A stretch of DNA of 64,000 nucleotides from Galbibacter orientalis DSM 19592 (GCF_000260115.1 NZ_JH651379.1:3498240-3562239); one strand, 5' to 3'; positions 44,875 through 54,629 are shown, counted from the first letter of the stretch. The notes: generated from the sequence alone by a model not told the origin. A program made the numbers and translations.

Positions 44875-45354
44875 TTATAAATCGTTAAAAATTGTATGCA
44901 TTAATCGACGTTTATCGTTAATACTTTCTTCTAGAGAAATCATAGTTTCTGTTCTAGAAACTCCATCAATATCATCTACTTTAAAAATTATATCTTTTGC
45001 ATGCTTAGTATCTTTAGCACGAATCTTACAGAAGATATTGAATTTTCCAGTAGTAATATGCGCTACTGTTATATACGGAATCTGATTTAATCGCTCTAAA
45101 ACAAACTTTGTTTGATGCGTTTTTTCTAAGAAAATTCCAACATATGCGATAAATGAATACCCTAGTTTTACGTAATCTAGAGTTAAAGAAGAGCCTTTAA
45201 TAATACCTGCATCTTCCATTTTTTTAACTCTAACGTGAACAGTCCCCGCTGAAATAAGCAATTTCTTTGCTATATCAGTAAAAGGAGTTCGGGTGTTATC
45301 AATCAACATATCTAGAATTTGATGATCTACCTCGTCTAATTTAAATTTCGCCAT
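44875..45354 (-). CDS. Lrp/AsnC-family transcriptional regulator
   Basis: A 159-residue regulator. The N-terminal helix-turn-helix (KLDEVDHQILDMLIDNTRTP ... ISAGTVHVRVKKMEDAGII) binds DNA, and the C-terminal RAM domain (about 70-150) binds amino acids and mediates multimer assembly. The target genes are unknown. A palindrome ATAATCG-N5-CGATTAT about 65 bp upstream (45411-45429) could be its own operator. Confidence 0.9.
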   Translation of the reverse strand: MAKFKLDEVDHQILDMLIDNTRTPFTDIAKKLLISAGTVHVRVKKMEDAGIIKGSSLTLDYVKLGYSFIAYVGIFLEKTHQTKFVLERLNQIPYITVAHITTGKFNIFCKIRAKDTKHAKDIIFKVDDIDGVSRTETMISLEESINDKRRLMHTIFNDL

Positions 45355-45410
45355 AGTTTTTTATTATCTTTAAAGAATATGCAAAAAAAATAAAAAAAAT
45401 TGAATTATTC

Positions 45411-45429
45411 ATAATCGTTTGCCGATTAT
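45411..45429. promoter_or_regulatory. Palindrome upstream of the Lrp-type gene
   Basis: ATAATCG-TTTGC-CGATTAT, a perfect 7-bp inverted repeat centred 66 bp upstream of the regulator start. It may be an autoregulatory operator. It could also be a weak terminator for the M14 gene that ends at 45454, but the minus-strand T run does not follow immediately. Confidence 0.45.
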
Positions 45430-45453
45430 TTTTTTAATGATTTCCTGATTTTA

Positions 45454-46587
45454 TTAAATTTTTCTTAGCAAATCTGTTAAATAACTATTATTTAATTCAT
45501 GTATAGGCACAGGATCAACTCCCACATTCCTCATATCTAATTCTTTATGGCCATAGTAATGAAGGTGCTTCTCGATATGTTCAATACTCGGCTTAAACTC
45601 AATTTTATCATTTATTAACGTTTCCTTAAAGAAAATTGCGACATCCTTAAATTCAGTTTCTTCTTTAGTAGCAATTGGAAAATTTCTTAAAATTATATCA
45701 TAAAAGAGCTTTTCATTCTCTGGAATATGGAAATAATCATGATGTTTCTTTCCTGTAACCTCAGTTAGATTAATGTATTGGAGAGCAGTTACTAAAGAAT
45801 AAGCTATGTATTTACGTGTTTCTTCACGCATATAATCGTTTGGATAATGACCAGATTCAAATAAAATAGTAGGCACGCCAAGCGATTGAAATGTATCTCC
45901 AACGCAGTTCAAATTAAAACCATCGTCGTATCTCCCTACTTGTTTTGGAATATATTTCTGAAGCATTTTATTCATCGCTACAATAACTTCCATACTTCTC
46001 TTCCTATTCTGTGTTACTTTTCTTTCTTCATCCTCAGCAGGCGTTAAAAAAGATATTGTAGCAGATTTCTTATGGTTGCCTGCACTAAAGATAGTCCGTT
46101 GATCATGTAAATTAAAGCAATAATCAGGCTTAAATTCATTGAAAACAGCTCTTAAAATTCTACTTTCAGGCTGCGATTGATTTTGAGCATCTCTATTTAA
46201 ATCAATTTCATTAGCATTTATTCGAGTGTATGCCAAAGCTCCATCTGGATTTAAAATAGGAATTATACAAAGCGTGAAATTCTCATTGATATAATTTAAA
46301 ACATCAATATTGGTATCTATATAGTTTAGGAAATCAAATAAAGCCTTTGTAGTTGTTGATTCATTTCCATGCATTTGAGACCATATTAAAATTCTATTTT
46401 TTCCAGACCCAATAGTTAATTTATGAATAGGGTTGTTTAATACTGAAACACCTATTTGTTCAACATTAAACTTTTCTGAATAATCTTCTAATAAAGGAGA
46501 AATCATTTTATGAGTTACATACCGACCTCTAATTTTTTGATTGATATATGCTGTATAATTTGATGTAAAGTCTTCTATTAAATCCAT
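45454..46587 (-). CDS. M14-family zinc carboxypeptidase-like protein
   Basis: A 377-residue peptidase of the M14 fold. Zinc ligands are visible in HGNE (H73, E76) and NLHDQ (H161). The substrate-binding motif is PILNPDGALAY with NEIDLNRD following it. A catalytic Glu would lie in the C-terminal third (FESGHYPND is a candidate). It has no signal peptide, so it probably acts in the cytoplasm on peptides. It is divergent from the XRE regulator, with three related palindromes in its promoter region. Confidence 0.85.
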   Translation of the reverse strand: MDLIEDFTSNYTAYINQKIRGRYVTHKMISPLLEDYSEKFNVEQIGVSVLNNPIHKLTIGSGKNRILIWSQMHGNESTTTKALFDFLNYIDTNIDVLNYINENFTLCIIPILNPDGALAYTRINANEIDLNRDAQNQSQPESRILRAVFNEFKPDYCFNLHDQRTIFSAGNHKKSATISFLTPAEDEERKVTQNRKRSMEVIVAMNKMLQKYIPKQVGRYDDGFNLNCVGDTFQSLGVPTILFESGHYPNDYMREETRKYIAYSLVTALQYINLTEVTGKKHHDYFHIPENEKLFYDIILRNFPIATKEETEFKDVAIFFKETLINDKIEFKPSIEHIEKHLHYYGHKELDMRNVGVDPVPIHELNNSYLTDLLRKI

Positions 46588-46600
46588 ATTGTTATTTAAG

Positions 46601-46615
46601 GTTTACAAATGTAAA
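46601..46615. promoter_or_regulatory. XRE operator site 1
   Basis: GTTTACAAATGTAAA, 13 bp upstream of the M14 start. Half sites GTTTAC and GTAAA(C) are separated by 4 bp. The minus strand reads TACATTTG here, a -7 box, so binding would block M14 transcription. Confidence 0.6.
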
Positions 46616-46624
46616 ATTATAATT

Positions 46625-46640
46625 GTTTACGAATGTAAAT
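46625..46640. promoter_or_regulatory. XRE operator site 2
   Basis: GTTTACGAATGTAAAT, same half sites and 4-bp spacer as site 1, with one change in the spacer. Confidence 0.6.
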
Positions 46641-46650
46641 TGAAATGATA

Positions 46651-46663
46651 CACATTTGTAAAC
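46651..46663. promoter_or_regulatory. XRE operator site 3 (half-complete)
   Basis: CACATTTGTAAAC, whose complement is GTTTAC-AAAT-GTG: one perfect half site and a decayed second half. Confidence 0.5.
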
Positions 46664-46691
46664 AAACTTTAATGCGCCATAAATAGGAATA

Positions 46692-46705
46692 GTTACATCT
46701 GTAAC
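46692..46705. promoter_or_regulatory. XRE operator site 4 (variant)
   Basis: GTTACATCTGTAAC, a perfect palindrome with half sites shortened by one T and the same 4-bp spacer. Confidence 0.5.
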
Positions 46706-46825
46706 CATAATAAAGACATTTACTCAATATATTATTAATTAGAAATATAAATTATTTATTTTCAGATATTTAAACTCTATTACATGAAGTTTAACATTAA
46801 ATAAATAGCCTTCCTAGTGCTTATA

Positions 46826-46861
46826 TTTGCTTATGTCAACGGTTATGTTTACATTTGTAAC
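46826..46861 (+). promoter_or_regulatory. Promoter of the XRE gene overlapping operator site 5
   Basis: TTTG (46826-46829) and TACATTTG (46850-46857) are separated by 20 bp, an excellent Bacteroidota -33/-7 pair. The -7 box is inside operator site 5 (GTTTACATTTGTAAC, 46847-46861), so a bound regulator would shut off its own promoter. Confidence 0.65.
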
Positions 46862-46882
46862 TATTAATTGTACTAAACATTA

Positions 46883-46898
46883 GTTTACAATGGTAAAC
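46883..46898. promoter_or_regulatory. XRE operator site 6, over the start codon
   Basis: GTTTACAATGGTAAAC is a perfect palindrome in its half sites (GTTTAC / GTAAAC) with a 4-bp spacer. It contains the ATG at 46890, so the start codon itself lies in the operator. Confidence 0.6.
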
Positions 46899-47315
46899 AA
46901 AGAGGATTTTATTAATCGACTAGAGAAAGTATTGGATTTTTACGATTTATCGGCTTCTGCTTTTGCTGATAAAGTAGGTGTTCAACGCTCTTCTATTTCT
47001 CATTTACTTTCAGGAAGGAACAATCCTAGTTTGGATTTTATAATGAGAATTCTTGAGAATTTTCCTGAAGTAGAGTTATATTGGTTGTTAAATGGAAAAG
47101 GAAGTTTTCCACCTACAGAAGAAAATTCTAAAAACTTAACTTCTTCTACTTCCGACTTATTTTCTTCTGAGGACACAAATCAAGTTACAAACGAGAAACA
47201 GGAAAAAATAGAAGACTTCCCTATTCCTTTGCATAAAGAGCAAAAAAATGAAATTGCTCGTATCGTAGTTTTTTATAAAAACGGTACCTTTGAAGAGTAT
47301 AAAAATAAAGATTAA
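46890..47315 (+). CDS. XRE-family helix-turn-helix regulator
   Basis: A 141-residue regulator. An XRE-type helix-turn-helix lies at about residues 8-65 (LSASAFADKVGVQRSSISHL ... LDFIMRILENFP), followed by a Ser/Thr/Glu-rich linker and a short C-terminal segment (EIARIVVFYKNGTFEEYK). Six copies of a GTTTAC-N4-GTAAAC palindrome lie between it and the divergent M14 gene, one over its own -7 box and one over its start codon. It is therefore most likely an autorepressor that also controls the M14 peptidase. A small lipoprotein gene begins at the base after its stop codon. Confidence 0.85.
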   Translation: MVNKEDFINRLEKVLDFYDLSASAFADKVGVQRSSISHLLSGRNNPSLDFIMRILENFPEVELYWLLNGKGSFPPTEENSKNLTSSTSDLFSSEDTNQVTNEKQEKIEDFPIPLHKEQKNEIARIVVFYKNGTFEEYKNKD

Positions 47316-47693
47316 ATGATGCGTTCTATTTTTGCCTTATTCTCCTTAATATTCCTTTCATCTTGTTATCAGCAAGAAAAAAAATGTGAAGATTTCAAAA
47401 CTGGAGAATTTGAATTTACTTACACAATAAACGGAGAAGAGAAAACAAGTAGATTTATTAGAAATGATACTCTTGAAATTGATTATTTTGAGAATGAAAT
47501 TGACACCAACTCTGTCCGTTGGATTAATGATTGTGAGTTTATTGTAAAAAAAATAAATCCAACTTCTAGGAACGACGCAAAAGCTATTCATATGAAAATA
47601 TTAACTACTAGCAAAAACTCATACACTTTTGAATATGCTGCTGTAGGAGATAAAAAAAATAAGCAAAAGGGTATTGCGAAAAAAGTAAAGTAA
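47316..47693 (+). CDS. Small lipoprotein of unknown function
   Basis: A 125-residue lipoprotein with signal ending LSSC (Cys17). The mature part has a short motif FTYTINGEEKTSRFIRND, repeated charged beta strands and a C-terminal QKGIAKKVK. Related small lipoproteins occur in other flavobacteria, and I know of no function. It begins directly after the XRE regulator stop (TAAATG) and so should be controlled by it. Confidence 0.75.
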   Translation: MMRSIFALFSLIFLSSCYQQEKKCEDFKTGEFEFTYTINGEEKTSRFIRNDTLEIDYFENEIDTNSVRWINDCEFIVKKINPTSRNDAKAIHMKILTTSKNSYTFEYAAVGDKKNKQKGIAKKVK

Positions 47694-47712
47694 AATAAAT
47701 CCTTAATCCCAC

Positions 47713-47757
47713 AAAGAGTCATATTTACTGTTAGTAGCATACATATGACTCTTTTTT
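47713..47757 (+). terminator. Intrinsic terminator after the XRE-lipoprotein operon
   Basis: A 12-bp stem AAAGAGTCATAT / ATATGACTCTTT with an 18-base loop and a following T run. Confidence 0.85.
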
Positions 47758-47827
47758 ATGCGCTTCTATTTTTAAAACTTTCTTTCTTAAATACATAGAT
47801 AAAAATATTTTTAATAATTTTAGTTAT

Positions 47828-48283
47828 ATGATGTTTATAGAGACAGTTATTGAAAATATAAAGGTTACAGATTTTATTTTAAAAATAAGCGCTGCTACCA
47901 TTGCTGGGCTTTTAATAGGTTTGGAACGAGAGTATAAAGGAAAAAGCGCCGGACTTAAAACCAATACTCTTGTTGCTATTGGCGCTGCTGTTTTTGTAAT
48001 AATTTCCTTGCAGTATGAGCATCAATTTGGAGTTGATGCTACCCGAGTTCTTAGTCAGGTTGTAGTTGGAATAGGTTTTTTGGGAGCAGGTGTTATTCTC
48101 CAAAAAGAAAATAAAATTAAAGGATTAACTACTGCAGCAACTATTTGGTGTAGTGCCGCTGCTGGCTGTTTAGCTGCAACGGGACTCTATATAGAATTAG
48201 CTGTGCTCAGTATTTTGGTGGTTTTAATTAACTTAATTTTTGGGTATGTTGATTCTCATATTGAGAAAAAAGTGAAAAAGTAG
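47828..48283 (+). CDS. MgtC/SapB-family membrane protein
   Basis: A 151-residue inner-membrane protein with four hydrophobic helices. The family signature GLLIGLEREYKGKSAGLKTN is near the N-terminus, and VGIGFLGAGVIL and GLTTAATIWCSAAAG follow. MgtC proteins affect Mg2+ homeostasis, membrane ATPase activity or survival in acid and low magnesium. The short form, without the C-terminal ACT-like domain of Salmonella MgtC, is common. Monocistronic. Confidence 0.9.
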   Translation: MMFIETVIENIKVTDFILKISAATIAGLLIGLEREYKGKSAGLKTNTLVAIGAAVFVIISLQYEHQFGVDATRVLSQVVVGIGFLGAGVILQKENKIKGLTTAATIWCSAAAGCLAATGLYIELAVLSILVVLINLIFGYVDSHIEKKVKK

Positions 48284-48315
48284 AAAGTTGCAAAGTCCAG
48301 AAAGAAACTATCTAA

Positions 48316-48360
48316 AAAGCCAACAAACTCTATATTATTTTGAGTTTGTTGGCTTTTTAT
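48316..48360. terminator. Bidirectional terminator between mgtC and parC
   Basis: A perfect 17-bp stem (AAAAAGCCAACAAACTC and its complement) with an 11-base loop, between two convergent genes. Confidence 0.92.
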
Positions 48361-48403
48361 TTTAAATGTAAATCGTTTTTTAAATAACTCCTTTAACTGT
48401 TAT

Positions 48404-51019
48404 TTATTCAAAATCAAAAAGCGTTGGACCGTCATCATCTTTAGCGTTTGAGTTATTTTCTTCTGAAACATCTTCCTCATCATTTACCTCCATTTCTTCT
48501 GGCTGCAGCTCTTCTGGTTCGTCAAAAGGTAAAGGTTCTAGTAAATTAATTTGATTTACCTTATCTTTTGTAAGCTGATTCCCGATAGCATTTATTCCTT
48601 TTACAGCAATAAACTCTTCTATATCTACTTCCAAATTAGGTTTTCGGTCTTTTCCTCTTTCCTTGGTAAATTCAATATCGGCAACAGGCCTCCAATCGGT
48701 TGAAACAATTTCTAAACGCGAATTTGAATTGTCTGGAATAAAAGATTCTTCTTTTCCTTCAGTTTCAATAACAAACCTTTTAATATAATAAAGCTCTCGC
48801 TCTCCATTAAAATAAATTGCAGAAATAGGTTTTTTAGGATTCCATTTCTCTAAAACAATAATATTACTCTCAAAATGCATAGTTAATTCTGGAGTAACTG
48901 TTTTTACCATTCCTTCTTGAGTAATTATAAGCAACCTATCTTCCCCTTTAAAAGCTCCGAGTAGCTCTCCACGCCCATCAACATTTAATCTTTGTACCGT
49001 TTCATCAAACCAAATCTTACGCGGTTTTAAAGTAGAAACTCCTTTTTCTTTAAGTTCGATACGTTTAACTGCGTATTTACTTACAATATTTCCTTTAGAA
49101 GCTCGACCTTTAATCATAATATCGGCAAAATCAAGATCCCATTTAAGTTTCTTAATACTTCCCACCTGACGTAAGAAAACAGTTACCACTTCTGCCTCTC
49201 CATTTGGATTTGCAGAGAAATAATGGACAAAAGAACCTGGTTTTCCGTTTGTTAGATCGTACTCCTTATCTCTAGTAATACTCGATACAAAAAAGCGTTT
49301 TACATACGTAGCCCCGCCTTTTCCATCTTTATAGATGAGATTATATATAGTTCTCTTATCTTTTTTCTTAAAAACAGCTACATGAATAATATCTTTTCCA
49401 ATAAAGGTTTTGGTGTCAACTTTTGTAACCATCATCTTACCAGTAGCAGTAAAAACGATAATATCATCAATATCACTACAATCGCATACATATTCATCTC
49501 TCTTCAGAGATGTTCCTACAAAACCTTCTTTACGATTTAGATAAAGTTTAGTATTCCGAATTACCACTTTAGAGGCCTCAATATCGTCAAAAATACGAAT
49601 CTCGGTTTTACGCTCTCTTCCTTTTCCGTAAGTAGTTTTAAGTTTTGTAAAATAGTCAATAGCAAAATCTACTAAATGCTCTAAGTGATGCTTCACAGTA
49701 GCGATATCTCCCTCTAAGGCGTCTATTTTTTGTTGGGCTTTATCAATATCAAATTTAGAAATACGTTTAATCCGAATCTCAGTAAGACGAACAATATCTT
49801 CTTCAGTAATTGTACGTTTCAAATGTTTTATATGAGGCTGAAGTCCTTTGTCAATAGCGCTAATTACACCTTCCCAAGTTTCTTCTTCTTCAATTTCACG
49901 ATAAATTCTATTTTCAATAAAGATGCGTTCTAAAGAAGCAAAATGCCACTGCTCTTCCAGTTCATGAAGTTGAATCTCTAATTCTTTTTTCAGTAAATCA
50001 AGCGTATTATCGGTAGAACGCTTTAACATTTCACTGACTCCTATAAAAAGTGGTTTATTATCTTCAATAACACAAGCCAATGGAGAAATAGAAGATTCGC
50101 AAGCTGTAAAAGCATACAGAGCATCAATAGTTTTATCTGGAGAAATTCCTGAAGGCAAATGCACTAAAATCTCAACATTTGCAGCAGTATTATCTTCAAT
50201 CTTCTTTATTTTGATTTTTCCTTTATCGTTTGCTTTTAAAATTGAATCTATCAAACTAGAAGTATTCGTTCCAAAAGGAATTTCACTTATAGTCAGTGTA
50301 TTTTTATCGTATTGAGAAATCCTAGCACGCACACGGATCTTCCCTCCTCTTAAACCATCATTATAATTGGTAATATCCATAATTCCAGCAGTTGGAAAAT
50401 CTGGATATAGCGTAAAATTCTTTCCTTTTAGGTGTTTTATAGAAGCATCTATAAGCTCTATAAAGTTATGCGGTAATACTTTTGTTGATAATCCTACAGC
50501 AATTCCCTCTGCTCCCTGAGCTAACAGTAAGGGAAATTTTACAGGAAGATTAATCGGTTCCTTCTTCCTGCCGTCATAACTAAGTTGCCATTCTGTGATT
50601 TTCGGACTGTAAACAACTTCTAATCCGAATTTAGAAATTCGTGCTTCAATATAACGTGAAGCAGCAGCACTGTCTCCCGTTAATATATTTCCCCAGTTTC
50701 CCTGGGTATCAATTAGCAAATCTTTTTGACCAATTTGCACCATGGCATCTCCAATACTAGCATCTCCATGCGGGTGATACTGCATGGTATGCCCTACAAT
50801 GTTTGCTACTTTATTGTATCGGCCATCATCTAGTTCTTTTAAAGAATGCATAATTCTACGTTGCACTGGCTTAAAACCATCTTCAATAGCTGGCACTGCA
50901 CGTTCTAAAATTACATACGAAGCATAATCCAAAAACCAATCTTTGTACATTCCGCCAACACGAGTGATGGTTTCTTGACTGTTATTTTCTTCCGGATTTA
51001 ATTCTGTATTCTCTTCCAT
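48404..51019 (-). CDS. parC: DNA topoisomerase IV subunit A
   Basis: An 871-residue type IIA topoisomerase subunit. The DNA-cleaving Tyr is Y123 in AASRYIEARIS, and the quinolone-resistance region HPHGDASIGDAMVQ is at 82-95. The C-terminal part forms a beta-pinwheel-like region and ends in an acidic tail (EEMEVNDEEDVSEENN). Its partner parE lies 44 bp upstream, and together they separate replicated chromosomes. ParC rather than GyrA is chosen because of the parE-parC order and the ParE-sized partner. Confidence 0.93.
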   Translation of the reverse strand: MEENTELNPEENNSQETITRVGGMYKDWFLDYASYVILERAVPAIEDGFKPVQRRIMHSLKELDDGRYNKVANIVGHTMQYHPHGDASIGDAMVQIGQKDLLIDTQGNWGNILTGDSAAASRYIEARISKFGLEVVYSPKITEWQLSYDGRKKEPINLPVKFPLLLAQGAEGIAVGLSTKVLPHNFIELIDASIKHLKGKNFTLYPDFPTAGIMDITNYNDGLRGGKIRVRARISQYDKNTLTISEIPFGTNTSSLIDSILKANDKGKIKIKKIEDNTAANVEILVHLPSGISPDKTIDALYAFTACESSISPLACVIEDNKPLFIGVSEMLKRSTDNTLDLLKKELEIQLHELEEQWHFASLERIFIENRIYREIEEEETWEGVISAIDKGLQPHIKHLKRTITEEDIVRLTEIRIKRISKFDIDKAQQKIDALEGDIATVKHHLEHLVDFAIDYFTKLKTTYGKGRERKTEIRIFDDIEASKVVIRNTKLYLNRKEGFVGTSLKRDEYVCDCSDIDDIIVFTATGKMMVTKVDTKTFIGKDIIHVAVFKKKDKRTIYNLIYKDGKGGATYVKRFFVSSITRDKEYDLTNGKPGSFVHYFSANPNGEAEVVTVFLRQVGSIKKLKWDLDFADIMIKGRASKGNIVSKYAVKRIELKEKGVSTLKPRKIWFDETVQRLNVDGRGELLGAFKGEDRLLIITQEGMVKTVTPELTMHFESNIIVLEKWNPKKPISAIYFNGERELYYIKRFVIETEGKEESFIPDNSNSRLEIVSTDWRPVADIEFTKERGKDRKPNLEVDIEEFIAVKGINAIGNQLTKDKVNQINLLEPLPFDEPEELQPEEMEVNDEEDVSEENNSNAKDDDGPTLFDFE

Positions 51020-51063
51020 AAAAGGTTAGTAGGGTATTATTTTAAATAGCTAATTTTTAACTA

Positions 51064-52917
51064 TTATTCTTCTATTACATCAAGTTCTACTCGAAGGTTA
51101 TTTATAATGAATTTTTGACGATCGGGAGTGTTTTTCCCCATGTAAAATTCTAATAAACTTTCAATCGACATCGATTTATCAAGCATTACTGGGTCTAAAC
51201 GAATATCATCTCCAATGAAATGTTGAAACTCATCTGGTGAAATTTCTCCCAAACCTTTAAATCGAGTTATTTCTGGTTTCCCAGTTAACTTCTCAATTGC
51301 CTCTTTTCTTTCATCCTCACTATAGCAATAGATGGTTTCTTTTTTATTACGAACTCTAAACAAAGGAGTTTGCAAAATATACAAATGTCCTTCTTTAATC
51401 AATTCAGGAAAAAACTGTAAGAAAAAAGTAATTAGCAACAATCGGATGTGCATTCCATCTACATCGGCATCGGTTGCTATTACAATATTATTATACCGAA
51501 GGTCTTCCATTGACTCTTCTATATTTAATGCCGCTTGTAATAAATTAAACTCCTCATTTTCATACACAATTTTTTTAGTCATTCCGTAGGTATTCAAGGG
51601 CTTTCCACGTAAGCTAAATACCGCTTGTGTATTAACGTCTCTAGATTTGGTAATGGATCCCGAAGCGGAATCTCCCTCTGTTATAAACAAAGTAGTTTCT
51701 AAAGAACGTTGGTTTTTGGTATCACCCAGATGCACTCTACAATCGCGAAGCTTTTTATTGTGCAAACTTGCTTTTTTAGCCCTGTCTTTAGCTAGTTTTC
51801 TAATTCCAGAAAGCTCTTTACGCTCTCTCTCTGCTGCTAGAATTTTTCGCTGAATTTTATCGGCTACTTCTGCATTCTTATGTAAGAAATTATCAAGATG
51901 CGTTCCTACAAAATCGTTGATATAGGTTCTTACCGTTGGCAAATCGCCTCCCATATCTGTAGAACCTAATTTAGTTTTTGTCTGACTTTCAAAAACGGGC
52001 TCCATTACTTTTATAGAAATAGCAGCAATAACTGATTTTCTAATATCGGAAGCATCATAATTCTTTCCGTAGAAATCGCGTAATGTTTTAACAATTGCTT
52101 CTCTAAAAGCAGCCAAATGCGTTCCACCTTGGGTTGTATTTTGTCCGTTTACAAAAGAGTGATATTCTTCGCTATACTGTGTTCTACTGTGAGTTATTGC
52201 TACTTCGATATCGTCCCCACGCAAATGAATAATTGGATACAGCATATCTTCTTTATTGGTAGTATCTTCCAATAAATCTTTTAATCCATTTTCAGAATAA
52301 AACTTTTCTCCATTAAAAATAATGGTTAACCCTGGATTAAGATATACATAATTTCGAATCATTTTTTCTACATATTCATTTCTGAATTTGTAGTTTTTAA
52401 AAATGGTATCATCTGGGATAAAGGAAACTTTTGTTCCTCTCCGCCTACTTGTTTCGTCTAATTCTTCTTCATTTACAAGGTTTCCTTGCTCAAATTCTGC
52501 CGCCTTAGATTTGTTATCTCGATTTGATTCGACTCTAAAAGAAGAGGAAAGAGCATTTACCGCTTTGGTACCAACTCCGTTTAGACCAACCGATTTTTTA
52601 AAGGCTCTAGAATCGTATTTCCCACCGGTATTCATTTTAGATACAACATCTACCACTTTTCCTAATGGAATCCCTCGTCCATAATCGCGTACAATAACTT
52701 TATTTCCCTGAATAGAAACTTCAATGGTTTTTCCTGCACCCATAACGAATTCATCGATACAGTTATCGAGTACTTCCTTTATGAGGATATAAATTCCGTC
52801 GTCTGCAGAAGAACCATCGCCTAATTTCCCAATATACATACCAGGACGCATGCGGATATGCTCCTTCCAGTCTAACGAACGTATATTGTCTTCTGTATAC
52901 TTAGTAATTTCCGACAT
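51064..52917 (-). CDS. parE: DNA topoisomerase IV subunit B
   Basis: A 617-residue GHKL ATPase subunit. ATP-site motifs are NCIDE (the catalytic Glu), GRGIPLG and [15 protein letters not shown]. The Toprim motifs are TEGDSASG and [10 protein letters not shown], and the C-terminal domain ends with [14 protein letters not shown]. It hydrolyses ATP to drive strand passage by ParC, which is encoded 44 bp downstream. The length is shorter than most GyrB, consistent with ParE. Confidence 0.93.
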   Translation of the reverse strand: MSEITKYTEDNIRSLDWKEHIRMRPGMYIGKLGDGSSADDGIYILIKEVLDNCIDEFVMGAGKTIEVSIQGNKVIVRDYGRGIPLGKVVDVVSKMNTGGKYDSRAFKKSVGLNGVGTKAVNALSSSFRVESNRDNKSKAAEFEQGNLVNEEELDETSRRRGTKVSFIPDDTIFKNYKFRNEYVEKMIRNYVYLNPGLTIIFNGEKFYSENGLKDLLEDTTNKEDMLYPIIHLRGDDIEVAITHSRTQYSEEYHSFVNGQNTTQGGTHLAAFREAIVKTLRDFYGKNYDASDIRKSVIAAISIKVMEPVFESQTKTKLGSTDMGGDLPTVRTYINDFVGTHLDNFLHKNAEVADKIQRKILAAERERKELSGIRKLAKDRAKKASLHNKKLRDCRVHLGDTKNQRSLETTLFITEGDSASGSITKSRDVNTQAVFSLRGKPLNTYGMTKKIVYENEEFNLLQAALNIEESMEDLRYNNIVIATDADVDGMHIRLLLITFFLQFFPELIKEGHLYILQTPLFRVRNKKETIYCYSEDERKEAIEKLTGKPEITRFKGLGEISPDEFQHFIGDDIRLDPVMLDKSMSIESLLEFYMGKNTPDRQKFIINNLRVELDVIEE

Positions 52918-53016
52918 AAAATATTAGAGATGGGTTTTGTTGCTAATATAATGTATAGCGACTTAAAATGAAACCCTGCATCAGTAAAGTAATTAACAAG
53001 CTTTTGCTGAAAATTG

Positions 53017-53928
53017 TTAAGAACCTGATTTTTTGTAAGTTGATTTATTTAAAGACACTACAATTATTCCTACAATTACCAAAATTGCACCTCCAAATTG
53101 AAGTAACGTTAAACGTTCTCCTAAAAAAATAGATGCTAAAATAATAGTTGATATGGGACCTAATCCTGCTAAAATTGAAAAATTTGAAGCCCCAATCTCT
53201 TTAATACAATAGGACACCAAATAAGAAGGAATTACAGTGGAGAAAAAAGCCATTGCTAGCCCTAACCAATATACATTTGGATGGTATCCAAGTAAGGATG
53301 TATGCTCAAAGAGGCTATAATGTAGTATTACGCTTACACAAGATACAATCATAGCATAAGATGTAAACCTAACCACTCCAAACTTTGGAATTAACCAATC
53401 GCTTCCCACCAAGTATGATGCATAAGTTATGGCGCTTAAGAAAATAAATCCTGCACCCAAGAGAAATTGTGCTCCATCCACACTTATTTCGTCCCAGAAA
53501 GCAATAATAATTCCTATATAAGTTATTGATATGGCAAACACCTGCACCCTACTAATAGGACGCTTTAGAAAGATACTAGAGAGCAATAGAACTATGGTAG
53601 GATAAATAAATAGAATAATTCTCTCTATACTCGCTTTTATATATTGAAGTCCTACAAAATCAAAATAACTCGCCAAATAATATCCTATAAAACCAAATAC
53701 AATTAACCATACATAGTTTTTCCTTGGGAGTTTTTCAGATTCCTTTTTTGTAAAAAGAAGCACAGCAATATAAAAAGGTAATGCAAAGAGCATTCTAAAC
53801 ATCAATAAATTTACTGCGCTTACATTATACTGATACGCTAATTTAACCATTACAGCTTTGGCCGAAAACAACACTACACCTAAAATTCCGATTAAAATAA
53901 CAAGAGGTAATTTCTTTGAGTTTTTCAT
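53017..53928 (-). CDS. EamA/DMT-family transporter
   Basis: A 303-residue inner-membrane protein with ten predicted helices in two EamA repeats (for example FRMLFALPFYIAVLLF and IGIIIAFWDEISVDG). The C-terminal repeat ends LGERLTLLQFGGAILVIVGI, a typical DMT signature. Such carriers export amino acids or other metabolites. The substrate is unknown. It is divergent from gntK, with a 114-bp gap. Confidence 0.88.
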   Translation of the reverse strand: MKNSKKLPLVILIGILGVVLFSAKAVMVKLAYQYNVSAVNLLMFRMLFALPFYIAVLLFTKKESEKLPRKNYVWLIVFGFIGYYLASYFDFVGLQYIKASIERIILFIYPTIVLLLSSIFLKRPISRVQVFAISITYIGIIIAFWDEISVDGAQFLLGAGFIFLSAITYASYLVGSDWLIPKFGVVRFTSYAMIVSCVSVILHYSLFEHTSLLGYHPNVYWLGLAMAFFSTVIPSYLVSYCIKEIGASNFSILAGLGPISTIILASIFLGERLTLLQFGGAILVIVGIIVVSLNKSTYKKSGS

Positions 53929-54042
53929 TATCCAAAATTACCATTTTACAAGAAGGTATTCTTATCAAGAATATCAAATTTTACGATGCTCAAAAATGTT
54001 TCTTTTCAAATAAAATTATATCTTGTGTCATATATATATAAT

Positions 54043-54543
54043 ATGTTACCAAAACCTAAGGCCATAATTGTTATGGGAGTTTCTGGGTCTGGAAAGACTA
54101 CCATTGGGGAATTACTTTCAGAAAAAACAGGAATTCCTTTTTATGATGGAGATGATTTTCATCCTGAAGAAAATATCAAAAAAATGAAAGCTGGACATCC
54201 TCTAAATGATGATGACAGATTGGGATGGCTAGAAAAGATAAACGAATTCTGTATAGAACAAATAGAAGCTAACACAAGCTGTATTATTGCTTGTTCTGCT
54301 TTAAAAGGTTCTTATCGAAAAATTCTCAGAAAAGATATTGAAAAAAGCACAGAGTTTATTTATTTGTTAGGCGACTTCAAGTTAATTGAAGAAAGACTTG
54401 CAGGCAGAGTTTCTCATTTTATGCCTATAGCCCTACTAAAATCCCAATTTGAGACTTTACAGCCTCCAAAACATGCAATAACTGTAAATATAGCAGATAC
54501 TCCAGAAGAGATTGTTACCGAAATTCTTGAACAACTAACATAA
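54043..54543 (+). CDS. gntK: Gluconokinase
   Basis: A 166-residue kinase. The P-loop MGVSGSGKTT is at residues 11-20 and is followed by the gluconokinase motif FYDGDDFHPEENIKKMKAG and the lid region RLAGRVSHFMP, ending LQPPKHAI. It phosphorylates gluconate to 6-phosphogluconate for the Entner-Doudoroff or pentose phosphate pathway. The ATG at 54043 is preferred over an upstream ATG at 53986 because the family begins just before the P-loop. No gluconate transporter is adjacent. Confidence 0.92.
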   Translation: MLPKPKAIIVMGVSGSGKTTIGELLSEKTGIPFYDGDDFHPEENIKKMKAGHPLNDDDRLGWLEKINEFCIEQIEANTSCIIACSALKGSYRKILRKDIEKSTEFIYLLGDFKLIEERLAGRVSHFMPIALLKSQFETLQPPKHAITVNIADTPEEIVTEILEQLT

Positions 54544-54545
54544 AA

Positions 54546-54577
54546 AAAGCATCGAGAGATATCCCGATGCTTTCTTA
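54546..54577 (+). terminator. Intrinsic terminator of gntK
   Basis: A 9-bp stem AAAGCATCG / CGATGCTTT immediately past the stop codon, followed by a weak T tract. The A-rich left flank could also serve the convergent gene. Confidence 0.75.
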
Positions 54578-54629
54578 AATTAATTGGTTAGTTGAGTTTT
54601 TTTACTCGACATTTACATATCTAGTAAGT

